From Lentibacillus sp. Marseille-P4043 (GTDB taxonomy: Bacteria > Bacillota > Bacilli > Bacillales > Amphibacillaceae): 64,000 nucleotides of DNA. Position numbers and translations under genes: made by a program. Under the pieces are notes generated by a model, which worked only from the letters and a program-made list of their open reading frames with translations, was not told the DNA's origin and did no database searches. The stretch spans positions 3,283,367-3,347,366 of the forward strand of contig NZ_LT984884.1 of NCBI RefSeq assembly GCF_900258515.1, in the 5' to 3' direction. Positions 35,002 through 44,158 of the stretch are shown here, one piece after another (the stretch's first letter is position 1; every line of letters begins with the position of its first letter).

Positions 35002-35147
35002 GTTTAGGAAAAAGAGGGGAAAACGAGTAAAGGTAGTTTTTCCTATTACTACTATATATATAATTCAACATAACTTTACATTTTTCCTGTTTTCCCCGTT
35101 ACAAAATTTTGATTATAATTTATAATTTTTATTTTGGATCAATTTTG

Positions 35148-36386
35148 CTAATCCAGTGGAATTGAGATAACTTCTCCATCCTCTACCGCACCAGCCTCAG
35201 ATTTCCACTGTATACTACCTTCTTCCGTTATTTCTTTAAAAGGAAGTATCATATTTTCATCTGGAAAATTCTTAATTCCTTCATTAACAGCATCCATAAT
35301 TGCTTGACGATCATCTACAGAACCCGCAGCCTTCATTGCTTCTACAAGCAAATATAAACTTTGGTAATTTAAAGCAGACTCGGATGTCGCAAATTGTGTA
35401 TCATACGTACTTTTATATTTCTCTACAAATGCATTACTTGCCTCTGAGTTTTCCTCCTCTATAGGAAGAGATCCGATTGAGCCGTTAAGCAATTCATAGC
35501 CATCTAAAAACCCTGACATTTCTTCCATTTTCGCCTGATCCATGACCATAAAACCACCTTCAAATCCTAATTCCTTGGCCTGTTTAATAACTAGAGCAGT
35601 CGGTTCAGAAGGGCCACCAACAAAGAGTACATCCGGGTCTTCATTTAGTGCATTCGTCATAATGGTGAAATAATCCGTTTCTTTAGCGAAATCAATGTCG
35701 CTTTCATGAACAATTTCCCCACCCATTTCTTCCCAAACAGGCACAATCGCTTCAGACCAATCCTTACCGTATTGCGAGTTAGTCGGAAGTAATGCCATTT
35801 TATTACCAAAATGTTCTATCATATATTTGCTAAAAGTCTCAGGCCAGACACTATATTGTGGGGGAATCCCTATCATTAACTCATTCCCTTGTTCATACAT
35901 CCTTGGCTCACTCGTATAGGCCATAATAATAAAATTATCTTGCTCGTTAAATTCCTGTGTTGCGAAAACACCTCCACTGTGTGTAAGATATATAGCGACG
36001 GGTTCATCTTCTGAAACCATCCGTTTGACATTTACTCCGGTCTCATTTGGTAAGTATTTATCATCCAGCGCAACAATTTCAAGTTTGTATGTTGTTCCAT
36101 CCACCTCAAAGCCAGTTTCATTTATTTCATCAGCGGCCATTTCAATCCCATTTAAAATATTTAATCCATATTGAGCACCTGGTCCACTTAATGGTCCACT
36201 ATAACCGATTTTGACAATCTCCTCCCCTTCATTTATCTCTGGGGTTTCTGTTTTTGCCTCGGCCGTGTTTTCGTCCTCTCCTCCCCCATCTGTTGAGCCC
36301 TCGTCTGAAACGTTCAAACAAGCCGTTAATCCAAAAGCCAACAATACCAGTATTCCAAGCAGAAAAAACCTTTTCACTACCTTCAT
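35148..36386 (-). CDS. Branched-chain amino acid/carboxylate ABC transporter substrate-binding lipoprotein
   Basis: The 412-aa lipoprotein has a signal peptide ending FGLTAC (Cys near 23), a polar Glu/Gly-rich linker, then a type I periplasmic-binding fold starting VKIGYSGPLSGPG. It lies downstream of and in line with livH-M-G-F homologues. In clusters with acyl-CoA catabolic genes such Liv-type transporters commonly take up aromatic or aliphatic carboxylates, so the ligand is probably the growth substrate of this cluster rather than leucine. GGAGG lies 7 nt before ATG. Confidence 0.88.
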   Translation of the reverse strand: MKVVKRFFLLGILVLLAFGLTACLNVSDEGSTDGGGEDENTAEAKTETPEINEGEEIVKIGYSGPLSGPGAQYGLNILNGIEMAADEINETGFEVDGTTYKLEIVALDDKYLPNETGVNVKRMVSEDEPVAIYLTHSGGVFATQEFNEQDNFIIMAYTSEPRMYEQGNELMIGIPPQYSVWPETFSKYMIEHFGNKMALLPTNSQYGKDWSEAIVPVWEEMGGEIVHESDIDFAKETDYFTIMTNALNEDPDVLFVGGPSEPTALVIKQAKELGFEGGFMVMDQAKMEEMSGFLDGYELLNGSIGSLPIEEENSEASNAFVEKYKSTYDTQFATSESALNYQSLYLLVEAMKAAGSVDDRQAIMDAVNEGIKNFPDENMILPFKEITEEGSIQWKSEAGAVEDGEVISIPLD

Positions 36387-36482
36387 TTTGGAACCTCCCT
36401 TTTTTGATGACCAAACCGAATTTTTAAAGCTCTAAACTCTGGTAACTGTCCTGTTCAACACCTCCTAAAAGGCACAATCCAA

Positions 36483-37202
36483 TTAAGCACCAATATAAGC
36501 CTTACGAATTTCTTCATTATTAAATAGTTCATCACTACTGCCCTTGACGACAATTTGCCCATTTTCTATTACGTAGCCTCTATCCGCGATTTTTAAAGCT
36601 GCACTTGCGTTTTGTTCAGCCAGTAGCACTGTTGTACCCTCTTTATTAATTTTTTGGATGATCTCAAACATCTGATTAACGATCAATGGCGCCAGACCTA
36701 ATGAGGGTTCATCAAGTAAAAGTAATTTTGGATTCGCCATTAATGCTCTACCAATTGCCAACATTTGCTGCTGACCACCACTCAATGAACCAGCTGGATT
36801 ATCCATCTTATCTTTTAAAATCGGAAACAAATCATAAACATGTTCCATCGATTTTGTAATTTCCTTCTTGTTTTTCCGACGTACAAACCCACCCATTTTC
36901 AGATTTTCGCGTACTGACATTTCTGGAAAAAGTTTTCTTCCTTCCGCACATTGCACAATGCCAAGTTTTACTAATTTGTTAGCGGATAATCCATTTACTT
37001 TTTTATCAAGAAAACGGATTTCTCCATGCTTGGGTTTATTCAGCCCACTGATTGCCCGAAAAATTGTACTTTTCCCTGCACCATTTGCTCCTAACAAAAC
37101 AACAAGCTCCCCATGGCTTACATCCATATTAATTCCCTTCAAAGCAGTAAACTCGCCATAATTAACATTTAATTCAGATACTTTTAATTTGATCTGACTC
37201 AT
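36483..37202 (-). CDS. livF: LivF-like ABC transporter ATP-binding protein
   Basis: The 239-aa ATPase has Walker A GANGAGKST near 36, AEGRKLFPEMSVRENL near 86 (LivF-specific), signature LSGGQQQM near 137, and Walker B LLLLDEPSLGLAP near 157. I start at ATG 37202 with GGGGAG 8 nt upstream; it overlaps the end of livG by 29 nt. It is part of the LivHMGF importer. Confidence 0.92.
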   Translation of the reverse strand: MSQIKLKVSELNVNYGEFTALKGINMDVSHGELVVLLGANGAGKSTIFRAISGLNKPKHGEIRFLDKKVNGLSANKLVKLGIVQCAEGRKLFPEMSVRENLKMGGFVRRKNKKEITKSMEHVYDLFPILKDKMDNPAGSLSGGQQQMLAIGRALMANPKLLLLDEPSLGLAPLIVNQMFEIIQKINKEGTTVLLAEQNASAALKIADRGYVIENGQIVVKGSSDELFNNEEIRKAYIGA

Positions 37203-37959
37203 TTTCGCCACTCCCCAAATAGGCTTCAATTACAATTGGATCGTTTTTTATTTCATCGGGTGTTCCTTCAGCAATTCTTTCTCCCTGGTTTAATACCATG
37301 ATTCGATCTGCAATTGACATAATCATCGACATCTTATGTTCAATAAGACATACAGTTAATCCACTCTCTGCCATTTTATTTATTAGTTCCGCTAGACCAT
37401 CCGTTTCATCTGGATTAACACCTGCGGCTGGCTCATCCAAAAGTACTAAATCAGGATTCGTTGCCAGTGCTAATGCGAAAGCTACCCGTTTTTTCTGTTC
37501 TTGTGTAATGCTTCCAATCATTTCTTCTGCTACATGCGTTAAGCCCACAAATTCCAGCGCTTCATATGCTTTCTCCAAACTTTCCTGTTCTTCCCTTTTT
37601 TCGCGTGCTGTTCTGAATATGGCATCCCACAATCCAGACTTTGTTCTTAGGCGATTGCCAATAATCACATTATCTAGAACCGTTGCCCCTTCAAACAAGT
37701 GTGTCGTTTGAAACGTTCTTGCTATTCCTAGTTTTGCGATTTCATTTGGCGCAGCCTTTGTAATATCTTTTCCCTTAAAGGTTATTTTTCCAGATGTTGG
37801 GGGGTGAAAGCCGCTAATTAGATTAAAAAATGTTGATTTACCTGCACCGTTAGGACCAATAACCGCTTGAATATGCCCTTCCTTCACATCAAGGTCGACA
37901 CCATTTACCGCCATTAATCCACCAAACGCCTTTGTTACTTTTTCTGCTTTTAAAACCAT
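37174..37959 (-). CDS. livG: LivG-like ABC transporter ATP-binding protein
   Basis: The 261-aa ATPase has Walker A GPNGAGKST near 36 and Walker B LVLLDEPAAGVNPDET near 172, the LivG-specific form. The signature segment is unusual: SITQEQKKRVAFALAL replaces the LSYGQQRRLEIARAL-like motif of LivG, so the usual Gly of the signature is absent. LivF has a canonical signature, so one of the two ATP sites may be degenerate. It starts at the stop of livM. Confidence 0.9.
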   Translation of the reverse strand: MVLKAEKVTKAFGGLMAVNGVDLDVKEGHIQAVIGPNGAGKSTFFNLISGFHPPTSGKITFKGKDITKAAPNEIAKLGIARTFQTTHLFEGATVLDNVIIGNRLRTKSGLWDAIFRTAREKREEQESLEKAYEALEFVGLTHVAEEMIGSITQEQKKRVAFALALATNPDLVLLDEPAAGVNPDETDGLAELINKMAESGLTVCLIEHKMSMIMSIADRIMVLNQGERIAEGTPDEIKNDPIVIEAYLGSGENESDQIKSI

Positions 37960-38963
37960 TAGCTTACCTCCTCAACTTTCGATCTTTTCTTTTGTCGTTC
38001 CTTAAGATTTCTTCGTTTACATTTTAATTTGTTAAGAAGGTTGTTTCCTAAACCAGCAATACCTTGTGGGTAAAAGATAACAATTAAGAGTAATACTGGT
38101 CCGAAGAAAACCATTCGATATTCCTGTAAGAACTGAAGAGACTGTGTTAGCGACACAATGATTAACGTCCCAATAATCGGCCCACTTAATGTTCCAATTC
38201 CACCGATAATTAGGTAGATTAACATCTCGAATCCAAGGAAAATAGCAGCAATATCTGGACCAATAAACTGAACAAACGATGCATATAAAGCGCCTGATAA
38301 TCCAGCAAAGAAACAAGAGATTACAAATGACAAAAGTTGGTATCTTTTCGTTGCTATTCCAATAGTAAGCGCAAGTTCTTCACTATTACGAATTGCGATA
38401 AATGTACGTCCAAGCAGTGACTGAACAATGCGCTTAGAAACAAAAATGGTAAGGATTAAGAAAAGCAGCAATAAATAATACTGTGATAATAGACTATCAA
38501 ATGTAATTGGACCGATTGGTGATGGGTTGGGAATGCCAACTAATCCCCGAACCCCGCCTGTTAAAGTGTCCCACTTATCGATCACCAAATAGATAATATA
38601 ACCAACACACATTGTATATATCGCAAAATAATGCCCATTCGTTCGAAGGGAGATTAATCCTACTAATATACCTAATATGATCGAGACTACGCATGCTGCA
38701 ATTAGCGCAAGCCAAAAATTCCAACCTGCCTTCACCGTCAATAATCCAAGCGTGTAGGCCCCAATTGCAAAAAATCCCACATGTGCAAGTGATAAATTAC
38801 CTGTATAACCTGTGAAAATGTTGATACCATATACACTTATTGACCAAATACAAACCAATACAAGAACATGCAAGACATATTGATTTTGCACGACAAATGG
38901 AAGTATTAATGCAATGGCTAAAAGGAGTACGATGCCATATTTTTTGTTTAGTAATGCAGCCAT
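37959..38963 (-). CDS. livM: LivM-like ABC transporter permease
   Basis: The 334-aa membrane protein has about nine segments. The conserved GYTGNLSLAHVGFFAIGAY near 52 and the EAA-like GLSGALYASFVQFIGPD region near 220 are typical of LivM. It overlaps livH by one nt (TAATG) and livG follows immediately. The C-terminus is strongly basic (KCKRRNLKERQKKRSK). Confidence 0.92.
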   Translation of the reverse strand: MAALLNKKYGIVLLLAIALILPFVVQNQYVLHVLVLVCIWSISVYGINIFTGYTGNLSLAHVGFFAIGAYTLGLLTVKAGWNFWLALIAACVVSIILGILVGLISLRTNGHYFAIYTMCVGYIIYLVIDKWDTLTGGVRGLVGIPNPSPIGPITFDSLLSQYYLLLLFLILTIFVSKRIVQSLLGRTFIAIRNSEELALTIGIATKRYQLLSFVISCFFAGLSGALYASFVQFIGPDIAAIFLGFEMLIYLIIGGIGTLSGPIIGTLIIVSLTQSLQFLQEYRMVFFGPVLLLIVIFYPQGIAGLGNNLLNKLKCKRRNLKERQKKRSKVEEVS

Positions 38964-39826
38964 TAGTGAGCCCTCCTTGCAAACAACCCAGTAGGTTTCA
39001 CAGTCAATATAATGACAAGCAATGCAAAAGCTATTACATCTTTATAATCACCGGAAATATACGTTGCACCGAAACTTTCTATAATACCTAACAGATATCC
39101 AGCTATTATAGCTCCCGGTATACTCCCCATTCCACCAATAATAATAATGACAAAGGCTTTCATAATCACAAGGTCACCCATCCCTGGAAACACTAAGTTA
39201 ATTGGCGAAGCTAGATTTGCAGCAGCTGCAGCCAACACGCCCGAAATAGCAAATGTTAACATTGCAACAACATTGGCATTAATTCCGACCAAGTATGCCC
39301 CTTCCCGATTTTGCGCCATAGCAATGATTGCTGAACCAATCATTGTCTTTGTTAAAAACATATGAAGCACAATCATGATAATTACCGTTGCGATGATGAC
39401 AATTAGCCTTTGCTGTGTAACGGTTATACCAAATAGACTTACAACGTCACCATATGGACTAGTCATTTGTTGGTAATTAGGTCCCCATAATACTTGGGCT
39501 AATGCTACCAAGAATAATAAAATTCCGATTGCTCCCATCATCTGATGAAGTGGAGGTGCATTTCGTAAAGGGTGAAAGATTAGCCGGTCTGAAAGTATGG
39601 CAAGTAATCCGGTCATCATCATGGAAACAAGCATGGCAATCCAATAATTAAACCCAAACATTGTCATAACGGTTAACGTGACGTAAGCCCCTATCATGTA
39701 AAACGCTCCTTGCGCAAAATTAGGAACATGTAGGATTCCAAACACCATTGTCAACCCTAAGGCCACAAGACTATAAACGCTACCATTAGAAAGACCATTT
39801 AACAGTTGCTGGAAAAACAAATCCAT
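38963..39826 (-). CDS. livH: LivH-like ABC transporter permease
   Basis: The 287-aa permease has about eight membrane segments. GLTMVFGILHVPNFAQGAFYM near 23 and the cytoplasmic GGMGSIPGAIIAGYLLG near 230 are LivH signatures. It is the first transporter gene in line behind the SDR at 39978-40721 (151-bp gap with no visible operator), so it may be cotranscribed with it. Confidence 0.92.
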   Translation of the reverse strand: MDLFFQQLLNGLSNGSVYSLVALGLTMVFGILHVPNFAQGAFYMIGAYVTLTVMTMFGFNYWIAMLVSMMMTGLLAILSDRLIFHPLRNAPPLHQMMGAIGILLFLVALAQVLWGPNYQQMTSPYGDVVSLFGITVTQQRLIVIIATVIIMIVLHMFLTKTMIGSAIIAMAQNREGAYLVGINANVVAMLTFAISGVLAAAAANLASPINLVFPGMGDLVIMKAFVIIIIGGMGSIPGAIIAGYLLGIIESFGATYISGDYKDVIAFALLVIILTVKPTGLFARRAH

Positions 39827-39977
39827 CGTTTTCCCTCCCTAACATTTTAATTAAGTTGCCTATTACCGCATGATGTCTAAATCCCTCTACGGACTTTACC
39901 GCGTATTGCATTGTCACATATTACAGAGATATATTTTATCTACGTCCTCAACAATTAACTTAACAACTTCTTCATTA

Positions 39978-40721
39978 CTAAAGATTAAGTGTCCCACCGT
40001 CAATCACTAGTGTTTCTCCGGTAATAAAAGAAGCTTCATCAGACGCCAAAAAGAGAACTGCGTCAGCAACTTCTTTTGATTTACCAATTCTTCGCAAGAC
40101 ATTTGCAGTAGACAAAATAGGCCACTTATCTGTCTTTTTCCAATCGTCTACCATTTTTGTGTCAATAATTCCTGGAGCAACAGCATTAACACGGATATTT
40201 TTCCTGCCAAACTCAGTTGCAGCAGTTTTGGTAAGTGCCATGACACTACTTTTTGATGCTGAGTATGCGGAAACAAGTTTTTGCCCTTTTATCCCGGCAA
40301 TGCTGGCTGTATTAACAATCGAACTGCCTGACTCCATCCAAGGAATAGCATATTTCATTCCCAGAAACACACCAGTGAGATTGATATCAATAACTTTTTG
40401 CCATTCTTCAAGTGAAACATCGGGAATTTTTTTCTCATCGGCATTCACACCTGCATTGTTGTACAAGATATCAATGCGGCCAAATGTATCAATCGTCCCC
40501 TGTACCATATTTTCTACATCTTTCGGATTGGTCATATCTGTGCAAATAAATTCTGACTTACCACCTGTTTCCCTGATGATGTTAACTGTTTCAAGCCCAG
40601 CTTCTTCGCTAATATCCGATACCATAACCTGAGCGCCTTCCTCAGCAAACCGTAAAGCTGTTGTTCTTCCAATGTCACCGCCACCACCAGTTACAATGGC
40701 AATTTTGTTTTTTAAGCGCAT
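39978..40721 (-). CDS. Short-chain dehydrogenase/reductase
   Basis: The 247-aa SDR has TGGGGDIGRT near 11-20, NNAGVNADEKKIPDV near 88, Ser in NTASIAGIKG near 137, YSASKSSV near 150, and DGGTLNL at the C-terminus. It leads the transcription unit that continues into livHMGF and the binding protein. An operator of the cluster-wide TetR type lies 36 bp upstream of its ATG. The substrate is probably a hydroxyacyl intermediate. Confidence 0.87.
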   Translation of the reverse strand: MRLKNKIAIVTGGGGDIGRTTALRFAEEGAQVMVSDISEEAGLETVNIIRETGGKSEFICTDMTNPKDVENMVQGTIDTFGRIDILYNNAGVNADEKKIPDVSLEEWQKVIDINLTGVFLGMKYAIPWMESGSSIVNTASIAGIKGQKLVSAYSASKSSVMALTKTAATEFGRKNIRVNAVAPGIIDTKMVDDWKKTDKWPILSTANVLRRIGKSKEVADAVLFLASDEASFITGETLVIDGGTLNL

Positions 40722-40756
40722 GTAATCCTTCCTTCCGCTGTTACATCATTTTATAA

Positions 40757-40774
40757 ATACTGAACGGATGGTAT
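40757..40774 (-). promoter_or_regulatory. TetR-type operator, site 2
   Basis: On the minus strand ATACCATCCGTTCAGTAT, preceded by AAC, lies 36 bp upstream of the SDR start at 40721 and just beyond the 3' end of the carboxyltransferase gene. It matches the consensus of the other three sites. Confidence 0.7.
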
Positions 40775-40802
40775 GTTATAAATAATACGATAACAGGGCC
40801 TA

Positions 40803-42365
40803 TTAAAACCCTGTTGGCCAGTTAGCAAGACGCCGTTCACTTTTAGAACCATTCTTGGCACAGGCATATTCCAATGTTTGTGAGAGAAATTTTCTTGTGT
40901 CTCTAGGGTCAATAATATCGTCAATTAAATGTTTCCCTGCAGCTTTATAAGGCGAACTATCAAAACCCCATGATTCTAGTAATTCCAAACGTTTTTGTTC
41001 CGCATTTTCTGCTTTTTGAATCTCACGTCCGTAGACAACATTGATCCCGACTTCAGGCCCCGTAAAATTAATCTCAGCTGTGGGCCATGCCACAACAAAA
41101 TCTGCGCCCATCGTTGGGCCACACATATTCCCGTACGCTGCACCAACACTTTTTCGTATGACAATAGAAATCTTTGGAACTGTTGATTGGGCAAGCGCTT
41201 GATTCCACATCATTATTTTGGTTGGCATTTTTAATTTTTCCGCTTCACTTGATACACGAAAACCTGGTATGTCATGTAAGAAGATGAGTGGAATATTGTA
41301 CGAATCACATAGGCAAATGAAATCAGTCGCTTTCTCACACTCTTTAGCTCCTGCAGCACCTGCAAATTTCATCGGTTGATTCGCAATAATACCTACTACC
41401 CTTCCATTTATTCTTGCTAAAACGGTAATAAGTGCCGTGCCGTATAATGATTTAAGTTCAAAATAGTCTCCACCATCGACAATTAATTTAATTACCTTTT
41501 TCATATCATAAGCGCGTTTTTTTCTTATTGGTACGATATTAACCATCTCATCAATTTTTCGATATGGATCATCCATCGTTTCTTTATATGGTGGTTCCTC
41601 TCCACTATGAAGCGGCATATAGTCTAAGAACTGTTTCATTTCCTTTATGGATGATTCTTCACTAGCGGTAAAACGTTCCACCTGTCCGGTATAATCTGCA
41701 TGTACTTCCCATCCACCAAGTTCTTCATTCGATACTTTCTCGCCAGTAGCGACTTCTAACATACGTGGACCAGCTACTGCCATGGAAGTCCCTTTTACCT
41801 GTGTGACAAAATCGGAGGAAACTGCTGTCCAAGTCGGTCCCCCAAAACTATCCCCTAAAATGGCTGTAATCATAGGGACTTCCCGGCGATGTAATAAAAG
41901 TTCATTTGGAAAAAGCATCTGACTAATTCCATCTGATCCCATTCCATCAGGCATTCTGAGCCCTCCGCCTTCCATTAAACTAAGCAATGGAAAACCACGC
42001 TTCACCGCAAATTCATGGGCAGCTTGTGTCTTACGAAAATAAACCATTCCTTCCGTACCAGCAAAGACTGTTTTATCCGCTGCCTGTAAAACAACTGGAC
42101 GGCCATTCACTTTTGCTAGCCCCGTTATGACCCCATCACCTGCACTTTGTTCTTCCATACCAATTTGATCCGAATGGGCCAGCATGCCTAATTCGAGAAA
42201 GGTATCTGGATCAACAAGCATATCAATTCGCTCTCTTGCAGTACTATGTCTCAGACTGTGCTGGCGTTCAATTTTTTCTTTGCCACCTCCTAGTTTTGCC
42301 TTCGCTTTTCTTTTTTGTAAGTCTTCTATTGCCTCTTCCATATTTTCCTCTTTTAGCTTTTCCAT
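40803..42365 (-). CDS. Acyl-CoA carboxylase carboxyltransferase (beta) subunit
   Basis: The 520-aa crotonase-superfamily carboxyltransferase is of the propionyl-/methylcrotonyl-CoA carboxylase beta or decarboxylase type. Markers are RERIDMLVDPDTFLELG near 45, an oxyanion segment LMEGGGLRMPDG near 130, LHDIPGFRVSS near 362 and GAAYGNMCGPTMGADFV near 404. No biotin carboxylase or biotin carrier gene is in the window, so it either pairs with subunits encoded elsewhere or acts without biotin. It is the last gene of the unit that starts at 51729. Confidence 0.85.
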   Translation of the reverse strand: MEKLKEENMEEAIEDLQKRKAKAKLGGGKEKIERQHSLRHSTARERIDMLVDPDTFLELGMLAHSDQIGMEEQSAGDGVITGLAKVNGRPVVLQAADKTVFAGTEGMVYFRKTQAAHEFAVKRGFPLLSLMEGGGLRMPDGMGSDGISQMLFPNELLLHRREVPMITAILGDSFGGPTWTAVSSDFVTQVKGTSMAVAGPRMLEVATGEKVSNEELGGWEVHADYTGQVERFTASEESSIKEMKQFLDYMPLHSGEEPPYKETMDDPYRKIDEMVNIVPIRKKRAYDMKKVIKLIVDGGDYFELKSLYGTALITVLARINGRVVGIIANQPMKFAGAAGAKECEKATDFICLCDSYNIPLIFLHDIPGFRVSSEAEKLKMPTKIMMWNQALAQSTVPKISIVIRKSVGAAYGNMCGPTMGADFVVAWPTAEINFTGPEVGINVVYGREIQKAENAEQKRLELLESWGFDSSPYKAAGKHLIDDIIDPRDTRKFLSQTLEYACAKNGSKSERRLANWPTGF

Positions 42366-42417
42366 AGATTTCTCCCTTACCTAAAAGTATTGATTGCATG
42401 TTAAGAAGTCTATTACA

Positions 42418-44073
42418 TTACGATTCTTTTAAAAGCCTCCTAAGTACTTTACCAGAGGATGTTGCTGGTAAGTGGTCGCGAAATTCTACCTCACGTGGGT
42501 ACTTATAGGCAGCCATTTTTTCTTTAGCCCAAGTGATTATTTCACTCGCTGTAACTTTACTTTTATATTCTGGTTTTAAAACGATATATGCTTTAACACA
42601 TTCACCCCGTTTTTTATCCGGAATACCAATTACGGCCACTTGTAAAATCGCTTCATGGTCGCTCAGTAAGGATTCAACATCTTCCGGAAACACACTGAAT
42701 CCTGACGATTTGATCATCTCTTTTACACGACCGTTAAAGGATAAATATCCATCTTCATCAAGTGTGCCAATATCACCGGTAAAAACCCATCCATCCCGGA
42801 GTGTTTCGGCAGTTGCTTCAGGGCGATTTAAATATCCTTTGAATACACCAGGATTTCTGACAGCAATTTCGCCTTGTTTTCCTGGGGGCAGATCTTTCCC
42901 CGTTTCCATATCAACAATACGTAACTCTGTATCGAATGTAGCAATGCCACACGTACCAAATTTTATTTGATCTATTGGCATCATGGTGTCACACGTATGT
43001 GTTTCACTTAATCCATACGATGCTTCAAAAAGTAAGCACCCATCCGTGAGTTTTTTCCATGCCGATGCCAGTTTTTCATCAACTGCCATACCAAAACTTG
43101 TGGCAAAATTCAGTTCCAATGATGTTAAATCCCTATTTTCAACCCCGGGGTAATGCAATATTGCGTTATTCATTGGGGCGACAGTGTATAATTTGCTTAC
43201 CTTGTAGTTCTCAATCGCTTGTATTGCCGCTTCAGGATCAAAACGTGTTAATAAAACACAAGATGAAGCACTATAAACAGGTATATTCACCCCCATAACC
43301 ATACCAGCAATATGGCAAAGTGGAGCAGCTGCCAATGATTTATCCTCTTGCGTAACTAAATAGCCATGGGCAGAAGCGGCTGTTTTGAACAATGCATTTC
43401 CAAAAGTCAACATTGCTGCTTTTGATCGTCCAGTTGTCCCAGATGTAAAAACCATCAATCCTACATCTTCCCATAGGTCAATTTGGGCCGTTTCCTTAAT
43501 AGGATCACTCTTGTCGATCACTTCGACCATATTAAACGTATCTTTTATTTTTTGCTTTTTAATTTTCAGCTCATCAGGTAAAGGCAGTGTCTGTTTCTCG
43601 GAAAGAAAATCAGTATAATTAGTTGTCACCATAAATTGAAGAGATGGGATCTTATCCTTTATATTCTCCACTTGTATATACAATTCCTGACCAGCGATGA
43701 CAGCCTGAATTTCAGCCTCATTAATGAAATATTCCAGCTCTGATTCTTTATACATCGGATTTAGGGGAACAACCGTTGCACCAAGCATTTGAATTGCATA
43801 ATGTCCAATTAGATATTGCGGACAATTTTGCATAAACAAGGCAACCCTACTCCCTTTTGTTACACCTTGATGTTTAAGAAATTGAGCAAATTGCTTGGTT
43901 TTGTTATTTAATTCCTCCCATGTAATCGGATTCCCATAATAAATGTATGCCGTTTGATCTGGTCGCTCAATCGCATTTTGCATGAGATACTCATGTAATG
44001 GTTTTTTACCTTGACGATAATTTAACGTCTTTGGCACCGCTTTTGGCCAGCTTTTCTTTAAAACTGATTTCAC
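42418..44073 (-). CDS. Acyl-CoA ligase (AMP-forming) 1
   Basis: The 551-aa ANL-family ligase has the P-loop FTSGTTGRSKAAM near 211, ASYGLSETHTCD near 352, TGDIGTLDEDGYL near 437, and the catalytic Lys in TSSGKVLRR near the C-terminus. It activates a free carboxylate to its CoA thioester. It is the first of three ligases in the cluster; the three differ clearly, so they probably serve different chain lengths or intermediates. Confidence 0.9.
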   Translation of the reverse strand: MKSVLKKSWPKAVPKTLNYRQGKKPLHEYLMQNAIERPDQTAYIYYGNPITWEELNNKTKQFAQFLKHQGVTKGSRVALFMQNCPQYLIGHYAIQMLGATVVPLNPMYKESELEYFINEAEIQAVIAGQELYIQVENIKDKIPSLQFMVTTNYTDFLSEKQTLPLPDELKIKKQKIKDTFNMVEVIDKSDPIKETAQIDLWEDVGLMVFTSGTTGRSKAAMLTFGNALFKTAASAHGYLVTQEDKSLAAAPLCHIAGMVMGVNIPVYSASSCVLLTRFDPEAAIQAIENYKVSKLYTVAPMNNAILHYPGVENRDLTSLELNFATSFGMAVDEKLASAWKKLTDGCLLFEASYGLSETHTCDTMMPIDQIKFGTCGIATFDTELRIVDMETGKDLPPGKQGEIAVRNPGVFKGYLNRPEATAETLRDGWVFTGDIGTLDEDGYLSFNGRVKEMIKSSGFSVFPEDVESLLSDHEAILQVAVIGIPDKKRGECVKAYIVLKPEYKSKVTASEIITWAKEKMAAYKYPREVEFRDHLPATSSGKVLRRLLKES

Positions 44074-44158
44074 TATTTCCTCCCCTTTCTTTACCTTGGT
44101 ATCTGTTTAAAAGCAGGGCGATGCGGGACAGCCAACCTGTCCCCCATGTCCCAGAAAA

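Noticed and set aside
44125..44143. GGGACAG/CTGTCCC hairpin as a terminator between ligases 1 and 2
   Set aside because: No T tract on either strand and same-strand genes on both sides; probably just an intercistronic hairpin.
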